From positions 360,628 through 424,627 of the forward strand of contig NZ_QJVJ01000008.1 of the NCBI RefSeq assembly GCF_003217775.1: a DNA stretch of 64,000 bases, in the 5' to 3' direction. Positions 44,246-51,348 of the stretch are shown piece after piece; within the stretch, counting starts at the first letter, position 1; each line of letters starts with the position of its first letter. The notes beneath the pieces are model-generated. The model saw only the letters and a program-made list of their open reading frames with translations. It did not search any database and was not told the DNA's origin. This DNA is from Paenibacillus flagellatus. Lineage in GTDB: Bacteria; Bacillota; Bacilli; Paenibacillales; NBRC-103111. The position numbers and the translations under genes were made by a program.

Positions 44246-45928
44246 ATGTACCGATTGTTAATTGTAGACGACGAGCCCATTATCGTGGACGGCATATACC
44301 GGCTTCTTCAGGAGGAGGAGCGGTTGGATCTGGATCTCAACCGCGCCTATTCGGGGGACGAGGCGCTGGAGAAGCTGAACGCGATGCGATACGACATCGT
44401 GCTGACCGATATCCGGATGCCGGGCATGTCGGGGCTGAAGCTTCAGGAGAACATCGTGGCGCGGTGGCCGGCATGCAAAGTCATTTTTTTGACGGGGCAT
44501 CCCGATTTCGAATACGTGCAAGCGGCGATGCGCAACAAAAGCATCGATTATATCCTTAAAACGGAAAGCGACGAAGAAGTCGTTCGCAGCGTGGCCAAGG
44601 CGGTCGAAGCGCTGAACGCCGAGAGGCTGAACGCGAAGTTTCTGGACAAGGCCGCGGAGCAAATTCAGCTGGCCATCCCTTCGCTGCAGCGAGAATATAT
44701 GCTCGGGATCTGCGAAGGCACGAAGTCGATCTCCGCCTTGAAGCCCGAGCTGCTGCGGGATTTGTACATTCCGCTGCGGCTCGGGGAGCCGGTTCTGCTC
44801 GTCATCGGGCGGGTGGACGGCTGGCCGAGCCGGATCATGAAGGCGTCGGACAAAGCGCTCATGATGTACGCCATTCACAATATCGCCAAGGAGCATTTGG
44901 CTTCCTGCTCGTTTCACGCCGTCAATGCGGATCAGAACCGCTTTATTTGGCTCATTCAGCCGGGAGAAGAGGCCGGGAACGGGTCGGACGACGCCGATTC
45001 GGCTTGGAGCGTGACGATCCGGCTCGTGCACGGCGTTTTGGAAGTGATTCAGGCGACGAGCCTGCAGCTGCTGGAGGTGCCCGTCTCGTTCGCGTCGGGG
45101 AAGACGGCCGCGGAATGGAGCGACCTTCCGGCCTGCTACGCCATGCTGCGCAACGGGCTCGGCCGGGGGCTCGGAATCGGCCGGGAAACGATGATTATCG
45201 TGGACAAGCGGCAGGAGGACGTGGCGCTCGAGGAGGGAGAAGGCCGCAAGCAATCGATCCGGAATTTGGCGAGACGGTTGACGGGCTCGGACGGTTATAT
45301 CGAGAGCGGCGACAAGGAAGAATTTATGAAACGGATGTACGAAATTGCCGGGCTGATGGACGACTTGTACGACGATACGGGGTTTTTCCTGGAAGTGTAC
45401 TACGCGATCGCGTCCCACCTGCTTTCCCAAGTGAACCGGTGGGGAGGCGGGCGGGACGAGCTTCCCGACGTTCCATTGGACAAGCTGTCCCGCTACGAGC
45501 TGCACGCCACGAGAAGGGAGGCGTTCGAGTACTTGATTCAGACCGCGGTGCGGCTGTTCGAGGCTCGCGACAGCGAGAAGGCGGAGCGCACCCATCAGGT
45601 GGTGGAGGCGATCAACCGGTACGTGGAGGCCCACTTGGATCAAGATCTTTCGCTCACGACCTTGTCGGAAATCGTCTATCTGAATCCGTACTACATGTCG
45701 AGATTGTACAAGCAAATTACCGGTTTGAATTTGTCCGACTATATCGCCGACGTCCGGCTGAAAAAAGCGAAAGAGCTTGTTGCCGGCTCCCACCTGAAAA
45801 TGCACGAAATCGCCAAGCAGGTCGGCTTTGAATCGCCCGCCTATTTCACGCGGATTTTCAAGAAAAAGACGGGGTGGACGCCGCAGGAATTCCGGGAGCA
45901 AGGCAGGTCGACCCGCAGCGAGCCGTGA
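44246..45928 (+). CDS. Response regulator with AraC-type DNA-binding domain, YesN type
   Basis: A 560-residue regulator. The receiver (1-125) has the acidic pair in LLIVDDEPIIVDGIYR, phosphoacceptor Asp55 in YDIVLTDIRMPGMSG and Lys in DYILKTESDEEVV. A middle region of ~320 residues has no clear family. The last ~100 residues are a double helix-turn-helix: LSLTTLSEIVYLNPYYMSR and KMHEIAKQVGFESPAYFTRI, then TGWTPQEFRE. It receives phosphate from the upstream kinase and likely activates the sugar ABC operon that starts 129 bases downstream, where GTGCAAA direct repeats lie before a promoter without a -35. Confidence 0.92.
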   Translation: MYRLLIVDDEPIIVDGIYRLLQEEERLDLDLNRAYSGDEALEKLNAMRYDIVLTDIRMPGMSGLKLQENIVARWPACKVIFLTGHPDFEYVQAAMRNKSIDYILKTESDEEVVRSVAKAVEALNAERLNAKFLDKAAEQIQLAIPSLQREYMLGICEGTKSISALKPELLRDLYIPLRLGEPVLLVIGRVDGWPSRIMKASDKALMMYAIHNIAKEHLASCSFHAVNADQNRFIWLIQPGEEAGNGSDDADSAWSVTIRLVHGVLEVIQATSLQLLEVPVSFASGKTAAEWSDLPACYAMLRNGLGRGLGIGRETMIIVDKRQEDVALEEGEGRKQSIRNLARRLTGSDGYIESGDKEEFMKRMYEIAGLMDDLYDDTGFFLEVYYAIASHLLSQVNRWGGGRDELPDVPLDKLSRYELHATRREAFEYLIQTAVRLFEARDSEKAERTHQVVEAINRYVEAHLDQDLSLTTLSEIVYLNPYYMSRLYKQITGLNLSDYIADVRLKKAKELVAGSHLKMHEIAKQVGFESPAYFTRIFKKKTGWTPQEFREQGRSTRSEP

Positions 45929-45943
45929 GTCACAAACGATGTG

Positions 45944-46007
45944 GTGCAAAAAGGGCAAGAGAAGTGCAAATGTTCATATAGGAACGAAAATAGGGCCTCC
46001 CTATAAT
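45944..46007 (+). promoter_or_regulatory. Activator-type promoter of the sugar ABC operon with GTGCAAA repeats
   Basis: Two direct copies of GTGCAAA (45944-45950 and 45964-45970) are 20 bases apart, two helical turns, as AraC-type regulators prefer. TATAAT lies at 46002-46007, and no -35 hexamer is present at the right distance, so activation is probably needed. The start codon of the lipoprotein gene is at 46057. Confidence 0.65.
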
Positions 46008-46056
46008 GGAACTTGTAAGACATTCGAGAGGTTACGAGATAAAGGGAGGTTGCCAC

Positions 46057-47724
46057 ATGAAGCATTTGAAAGCGTCCTTATCGTTTGCCGCAATCGGTAC
46101 TCTGCTCCTCGCATCGGCATGCGGTTCCACCGCTCCTGCGGACGAGAAGCCGAAATCGGGCGATTCGTCCTCGACGGCGCCGGCCGCGCCAGCGGGTCCT
46201 TTGAGCAAATACCCGACTCCGATTGAAGTGACCACCGTCCGGAGCGTCGACGCTTCCATCAAGTTTGTCGGAAGCGATACGATCGACAACAACGAATGGA
46301 CCCGGGCGTATCTGGATGAGCTGGGCATCAAGCTGAAGTACAACTGGATCGCGACGAGCGGGGAAGATTCGGCGCAAAAAATGAACGTCATGATCGCATC
46401 GGGCGATCTTCCCGATATTATCCCGGTGAATGCGATCCAGCTGAAGCAGCTTGTCGAGGCCGACCTGATCGCCGATTTGTCGGACGTATACGCCAAATAC
46501 GCTTCGCCGCTCGCGAAAAAGTTCATGGAAGGCAACAGCCCGGAGCAGCTCAATTCGGCCAAGTTCAACGGCAAGCTGATGGCGATCCCGAACACGAACT
46601 CGTCGATCGACGGCGCCTCCATCCTATGGGTCCGGACGGATTGGCTCAAGAAGCTGGGGCTGTCCGAGCCGAAGACGATGGACGACGTCGGCAATATCGC
46701 CGAGGCGTTCGCCAAGCGGGACCCGGACGGCAACGGGAAAAACGATACGTTCGGACTCGGCATCAATAAAGGCATCGGCGGCGGCGGTATTATGGGATTG
46801 GCCGGCTTTTTCAACGGCTTCCACGCCTATACCGGGTCGTGGGTGAAAGATGCGTCCGGCAATCTCGTATACGGCTCGATCCTGCCCGAGGTGAAGCCCG
46901 CGCTGCTCAAGCTGCAGGAGATGTACAAAGCCGGCTTGCTCGATAAAGAGTTCGGCGTGAAGGACGGCGCCAAGGCGGGCGAGGACGCGGTAGCCGGCAA
47001 AATCGGCCTGTACTACGGAGCCATGTGGAACCCGATCAATCCGCTGCAAAAAGGAAAAGATCTCGATCCGAACATGGAATGGGGAGCGTTTCCGATCGTA
47101 TCCGTCGATTCGAAGCCGGCCCGGCCGCAGGTGGGCAATCCGGTCTTCGCCTATTACGCGGTGAAGAAAGGCGCCAAAAATCCCGAAGCGGTCATGAAGA
47201 TGGTCAACCTGTTTGTCGAAAAGGGCTGGGGCGAGAAGCAGGACTTCGACAACTTCTTCACGTCCAAGGACGGGATCGAGCTGTTCAAGCATTCGCCGTT
47301 CAACGCCTGGTCTCCGACGAAAAACCTGGATGTGCATTTGGCGGTCGTCAACAGCTTGAAAACCGGCGATACGTCCAAGCTGAACGGGGAGCAAAAATCG
47401 ACCTACGACAAAATCAAAAAGTTTAACGAAGGCGACAACAAAAATTGGAACCAGGCGCGCGTGTTCGGCGAATCGAGCTCGTTCGCGGTGATCAACCAAT
47501 ATCAAAACAACAACCTGCCGCTGATGAGCCAATTTTTCGGGGCGCCGACCAAGACGATGGGCGAGAAAAAAGCGACGCTCGACAAGATGGAGCTGGAAAC
47601 GTTTACGAAAATCATTATGGGCGAGCCGATCGAAGCGTTCGATAAGTTCGTGGAGGATTGGAAGAAGCTGGGCGGCACCGACATCACGAAGGAAGTCAAC
47701 GAATGGGCTAAATCGGCACGGTAA
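46057..47724 (+). CDS. Sugar-binding lipoprotein of ABC importer, LplA type
   Basis: A 555-residue family 1 extracellular solute-binding protein. The signal peptide ends in the lipobox LASAC with Cys22. Typical phrases of the LplA group are seen: NEWTRAYLDELGIKLKYNWI, MNVMIASGDLPDIIPV, IPNTNSSIDGASILWVRTDW and DPDGNGKNDTFGLGIN. It would capture an oligosaccharide outside and give it to the two permeases encoded next. The frame is open from 46006, but the ATG at 46057 follows AAAGGGAGG and starts the signal peptide. No ATPase gene is in the operon; as usual for this class, a shared MsmX-type ATPase elsewhere is expected. Confidence 0.93.
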   Translation: MKHLKASLSFAAIGTLLLASACGSTAPADEKPKSGDSSSTAPAAPAGPLSKYPTPIEVTTVRSVDASIKFVGSDTIDNNEWTRAYLDELGIKLKYNWIATSGEDSAQKMNVMIASGDLPDIIPVNAIQLKQLVEADLIADLSDVYAKYASPLAKKFMEGNSPEQLNSAKFNGKLMAIPNTNSSIDGASILWVRTDWLKKLGLSEPKTMDDVGNIAEAFAKRDPDGNGKNDTFGLGINKGIGGGGIMGLAGFFNGFHAYTGSWVKDASGNLVYGSILPEVKPALLKLQEMYKAGLLDKEFGVKDGAKAGEDAVAGKIGLYYGAMWNPINPLQKGKDLDPNMEWGAFPIVSVDSKPARPQVGNPVFAYYAVKKGAKNPEAVMKMVNLFVEKGWGEKQDFDNFFTSKDGIELFKHSPFNAWSPTKNLDVHLAVVNSLKTGDTSKLNGEQKSTYDKIKKFNEGDNKNWNQARVFGESSSFAVINQYQNNNLPLMSQFFGAPTKTMGEKKATLDKMELETFTKIIMGEPIEAFDKFVEDWKKLGGTDITKEVNEWAKSAR

Positions 47725-47740
47725 TGCCGGCATGCAAGCG

Positions 47741-47778
47741 AGAGCTGCGGCGGAGGAGAAGCGCCTCCCCGCGGCTCT
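47741..47778 (+). promoter_or_regulatory. Intercistronic hairpin after the binding-protein gene
   Basis: AGAGC-T-GCGG-CGGAGG pairs with CCTCC-CCGC-GGCTCT around a short loop, with no T-run. Such hairpins often protect the 3' end of the binding-protein message, so that it is made in excess over the permeases. Confidence 0.55.
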
Positions 47779-47815
47779 ATTATTACCCGACGTTAGATAA
47801 GGAGAGGATGCACCG

Positions 47816-48709
47816 ATGATGAACAAATGGCGGCACGAGCTGCCGCTGCATCTCATGATGCTGCCGGGACTCGTCATCCTGCTCATATTCAGTTATTGGC
47901 CGATGGTCGGGATCGTGATCGCGTTTCAAAAGTACGTGCCGGCCAAGGGGCTATTCGGCTCGGAGTGGGTCGGACTGAAAAACTTTTTGTACGTTTACAA
48001 CCTGCCGGATACGTTCCAGATCGTCTACAACACGATCTATATCGCCGTGATGAAAATCGTCGCCGGGCTGGTCGTTCCGATTACGGTCGCGCTGCTGCTC
48101 AACGAGGTGGCGAGGGAAAAAATCAAACGAAGCATCCAAACGCTGATTTATTTGCCGCACTTTTTATCGTGGGTCATCCTGGGAGGCGTGCTGATCGACG
48201 TCTTGTCGTTGAAAGGGATCGTCAACCAATGGATCGGGCTGGCCGGAATCGACCCGGTCTATTTTCTCGGAGACAACGACTGGTTTCCTTACGTGCTGGT
48301 CGCCACCGACACCTGGAAAGACTTCGGTTTCGGCACGATCGTCTATTTGGCCGCTCTGACCGGCATTAATCCGAGCCTGTACGAGGCGGCCGTCATGGAC
48401 GGAGCGAACCGATGGAAGCAGACGATCCATATTACGCTTCCCGGCATTTTGCCGGTTGTCGTTCTTATGACGACCTTGAGCTTGGGGAACGTGTTGAACG
48501 CCGGGTTCGACCAAGTGTTCAATTTGTACAGCCCGCAAGTGTACGAGAGCGGAGATATTATCGACACGTTCGTCTATCGCATCGGGTTGATCGATGCGCA
48601 GTACAGCGTGGCGACCGCGGTCGGGCTTTTCAAATCGGTCGTCTCGCTTCTGCTCATATCCGTATCGTATATGTTGGCCTACCGGTTCGCCGGATACCGG
48701 ATCTTTTAA
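47816..48709 (+). CDS. Sugar ABC permease, LplB type
   Basis: A 297-residue permease with six predicted helices: HLMMLPGLVILLIFSYWPM at the start, GLVVPITVALLLNEV, and the EAA loop INPSLYEAAVMDGANRWKQ that contacts the ATPase. The phrase VGLKNFLYVYNLPDTFQIVY is typical of the LplB/YtcP-linked family. ATG at 47816 (an ATG also at 47819) follows AAGGAGAGG. It forms a channel with the next gene's product. Confidence 0.93.
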   Translation: MMNKWRHELPLHLMMLPGLVILLIFSYWPMVGIVIAFQKYVPAKGLFGSEWVGLKNFLYVYNLPDTFQIVYNTIYIAVMKIVAGLVVPITVALLLNEVAREKIKRSIQTLIYLPHFLSWVILGGVLIDVLSLKGIVNQWIGLAGIDPVYFLGDNDWFPYVLVATDTWKDFGFGTIVYLAALTGINPSLYEAAVMDGANRWKQTIHITLPGILPVVVLMTTLSLGNVLNAGFDQVFNLYSPQVYESGDIIDTFVYRIGLIDAQYSVATAVGLFKSVVSLLLISVSYMLAYRFAGYRIF

Positions 48710-48723
48710 GGAGGAACGCACAT

Positions 48724-49608
48724 ATGGTTCAAAGAACGGGAGCCGGCCGAACGCTGTTTATCGCATTCAACTATACGTTTCTCATCGCGCTCGCCGTGCT
48801 TTGTCTGCTTCCGCTCGTTCACGTGCTGGCGGTTTCGTTCAGCTCCAGCGCGGCGGCCATGGGAGGCATGGTGAAATTGTGGCCGGTCCAATTCACGACG
48901 AGCGCCTACGAGTTCGCCCTGCAAAAGCCCGAATTTTTGACGGCTCTGTTCGTTACGGTGAAACGAGTGTTCCTCGGAACGGCGATCAGCATGTTTTTGA
49001 CCGTGTTGTCCGCCTATCCGCTCGCGAAGGAGAAGACGAAGTTCCGATGGAGAACGGTATACGCCTGGCTGTTCGTCCTGACGATGCTGTTCCACGGCGG
49101 CTTGATTCCTTGGTACATGACGATCAAGTCGCTGGGCATGCTCAATTCGATATGGGCGTTGGTATTGCCGGGAGCGGTTCCGGTATTCAACGTGATCCTG
49201 CTTCTGAACTTTTATCGGGGACTGCCGAAGGAGCTGGAGGAATCCGCCTTTATGGACGGCGCCGGCCATTGGACGACGCTTTGGCGCATTTATGTGCCGC
49301 TGTCGACGCCGGCGCTCGCCACGATCGGCCTGTTCACGATCGTCGGGCACTGGAACAGCTGGTTCGACGGACTGATCCTGATGAATTCGCCGGAGCATTA
49401 TCCGCTGCAAAGCTACTTGAGAACGATCATCGTCGGCCAAGATTTGACGATGCTCACCTCGACCGATTTGTCGCTGCTGAACGAATTGTCCGAACGGACC
49501 GTCAAGACGTCGCAAATTTTCCTCGGTGCGCTGCCGATTATTTTGGTTTATCCGTTTCTTCAGCGATTTTTTATTAAAGGCATCGTGATGGGCAGCGTGA
49601 AAGGATGA
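48724..49608 (+). CDS. Sugar ABC permease, LplC/YtcP type
   Basis: A 294-residue permease with six predicted helices. Key segments are FLIALAVLCLLPLVHVLAVS, FHGGLIPWYMTIKSLGMLNS, the EAA loop LPKELEESAFMDGAGHWTT and the C-terminus FLGALPIILVYPFLQRFFIK ending in GSVKG, the same signature seen in the permease remnant at 27717-27842. The start is ATG 48724 behind AAGGAGGAACG; a longer open frame reaching into the previous gene is not used. It starts 14 bases after the LplB-type gene and ends 3 bases before the isomerase gene. Confidence 0.93.
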   Translation: MVQRTGAGRTLFIAFNYTFLIALAVLCLLPLVHVLAVSFSSSAAAMGGMVKLWPVQFTTSAYEFALQKPEFLTALFVTVKRVFLGTAISMFLTVLSAYPLAKEKTKFRWRTVYAWLFVLTMLFHGGLIPWYMTIKSLGMLNSIWALVLPGAVPVFNVILLLNFYRGLPKELEESAFMDGAGHWTTLWRIYVPLSTPALATIGLFTIVGHWNSWFDGLILMNSPEHYPLQSYLRTIIVGQDLTMLTSTDLSLLNELSERTVKTSQIFLGALPIILVYPFLQRFFIKGIVMGSVKG

Positions 49609-49611
49609 GAG

Positions 49612-50427
49612 ATGATGATGGAGCATGGATTCGCGAATAAATCGGACCCCTGCGCTTGGAAGGTAGGCACCTCCTTCAGCTTGGCGAATCCGATCGACTT
49701 GGAGGCGGTGAAGGAAGCGGGGTTGGCGTGCATCGAGCTGACCTGGCAGCCGCTTCGCCTAGCGGACCCGGACGTCAAGCGGGCTTGCGACGAGGTCGTG
49801 AGCAGGGCGCGGGAGCTCGGGCTCGAAGTATGGTCGCTGCACATTCCGTTCGGGACCGAGTGGGATCCGTCCAGCCTGGACGCCGCCGTCCGCGAGCGAG
49901 TCGTCGGCCAGGTTCGCACGGTGCTTGCCTGCGCCGAAGAATGGAACATTCGAACCGCCGTCTTTCATCCGAGCTGGGAGCCCGTCGCGGACGAGGAGAG
50001 GTCCCGGCGATTGGAGACGGCGCGGGAAACGCTCGGCTTGTTGTCCCGCGATGCGGCCGAGCGGGGCGTGAGGCTGGCGGCGGAATGCTTGCCGCGGACC
50101 TGCCTCGGCCATTCGGCGGACGAAATGCTCGATTTGCTGGCCGCCAACCCCGAGCTGGGCGTATGCTGCGACGTCAACCATCTGTTCCGGGAATCGCCGC
50201 AGCAATTTATCGAACGGCTGGGCGATCGGATCGTGACGACTCACATTTCCGACAACGACGGTACGGACGAGAAGCATTGGATGCCGGGCGATGGGATCAT
50301 CGCGTGGGACGAAGTGATCGAGGCGCTCGCCAAAACCGGCTATCGGGGACCGATCATGCACGAGGTGAGAAAGCCGGATCCGTTCCGGATCGCCGACAAC
50401 TGGAGAAAGGTGTTGAAATCGTCATGA
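49612..50427 (+). CDS. Sugar phosphate isomerase/epimerase family TIM barrel
   Basis: A 271-residue AP-endonuclease-2-type TIM barrel. Strand-end motifs include VKEAGLACIELTW, LGLEVWSLHIPFG, RTAVFHPSWEPV, LAAECLPRT (metal-site Glu), VCCDVNHLF (metal-site Asp and His), TTHISDNDG and GPIMHEVRKP. These place it with xylose isomerase-like epimerases that handle free or phosphorylated sugars or their keto derivatives; substrate unknown. Three successive ATG codons start it (49612, 49615, 49618), just after AAAGGATGAG. Its stop overlaps the next start (ATGA at 50424), so the two are translationally coupled. Confidence 0.85.
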   Translation: MMMEHGFANKSDPCAWKVGTSFSLANPIDLEAVKEAGLACIELTWQPLRLADPDVKRACDEVVSRARELGLEVWSLHIPFGTEWDPSSLDAAVRERVVGQVRTVLACAEEWNIRTAVFHPSWEPVADEERSRRLETARETLGLLSRDAAERGVRLAAECLPRTCLGHSADEMLDLLAANPELGVCCDVNHLFRESPQQFIERLGDRIVTTHISDNDGTDEKHWMPGDGIIAWDEVIEALAKTGYRGPIMHEVRKPDPFRIADNWRKVLKSS

Positions 50428-51323
50428 CGGCCGAAACGGGACGCGGGCTGCACGAGTACGGCATAGCCGTGACGGACCAAGCCGCCGAGCGAATTACGGT
50501 ATACGATCCGGCGAAGAACGACTGGAACGACGACGAGGCGAAGCTGTGGTCGTGGGCCCCTTCCGGGACGAACGGATTCGCCGGGCTTACGCGCGGATGG
50601 GGACTGCCCTCCGACGTGAAGCTGCGCGAAGGGAGAACGGGCGGAACGTACATGGTCGTCACGGATTCCCGCGGACTGGCGGCGATCGTCCCTTATCCGG
50701 CGGGCGATCGCAGGACGTGGGGAGCGATCGTGGGCGGCAACCCGCACGCGGCCGAGCTGCTGCCCGACGGGAACATCGCTATCGCGGCCAGCGAGGGCGG
50801 CTGGGTTCGGGTCTATACGGCGTCGCTCGGGCCCGATTCGGCCGACTTCGCGGAATATGCGCTCCCGGGAGCGCACGGGGTGCTTTGGGATCCCCGGCTG
50901 TGCCTGCTGTGGGCGGTCGGCGATCGCGACTTGGCGGCGCTTCGGGTGAACGGAACGGCCGAAGCGCCGGTATTGGAGGAAGCGCTTCGGTCGAAGCTGC
51001 CGTCGGACTGGGGTCACGATCTGTTCGCGGTATACGGAAATCCGGACAAGCTGTGGGTTACGACCAATACGCGGGTGTACCAGTACGACAAGCCGGGCGA
51101 CAGCTGGTCGTCGTCCTATGAAGGAGCAAGCGAGATCGACGAACGATGGGTGAAGAGCATCGGCAACCAGCCGTCCGGTCGTGTAGTCAAGACGGTTCAA
51201 AAGCCGGGAACCAAGTATGTCTGGACGACGGATACGGTCGACCTGCACGTTCCGGGCGATCGGCGAACCGTTTCCGGAGGAGCGTTCTATAAAGCCCGCA
51301 TATGGAGTACCGATTATCAATGA
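50424..51323 (+). CDS. Cytoplasmic DUF6528-type beta-propeller
   Basis: A 299-residue protein, third member of the propeller family in this window but with no signal peptide and no added binding domain. Conserved blocks: YGIAVTDQAAERITVYDP, NPHAAELLPDGNIAIAAS, GAHGVLWDPRLCLLWAVG, WGHDLFAVYGNPDKLWV, WVKSIGNQPSGRVVKT and the end GGAFYKARIW. The start codon overlaps the stop of the isomerase gene, and the GH106-like gene follows 25 bases after. Its place between an isomerase and two rhamnosidase-type enzymes suggests a role in handling the same sugar inside the cell, either as an enzyme (propeller lyases and isomerases exist) or as a sensor. Function is not established. Confidence 0.78.
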   Translation: MTAETGRGLHEYGIAVTDQAAERITVYDPAKNDWNDDEAKLWSWAPSGTNGFAGLTRGWGLPSDVKLREGRTGGTYMVVTDSRGLAAIVPYPAGDRRTWGAIVGGNPHAAELLPDGNIAIAASEGGWVRVYTASLGPDSADFAEYALPGAHGVLWDPRLCLLWAVGDRDLAALRVNGTAEAPVLEEALRSKLPSDWGHDLFAVYGNPDKLWVTTNTRVYQYDKPGDSWSSSYEGASEIDERWVKSIGNQPSGRVVKTVQKPGTKYVWTTDTVDLHVPGDRRTVSGGAFYKARIWSTDYQ

Positions 51324-51348
51324 GAAACGAAACGGAGGACGCCGCCTG

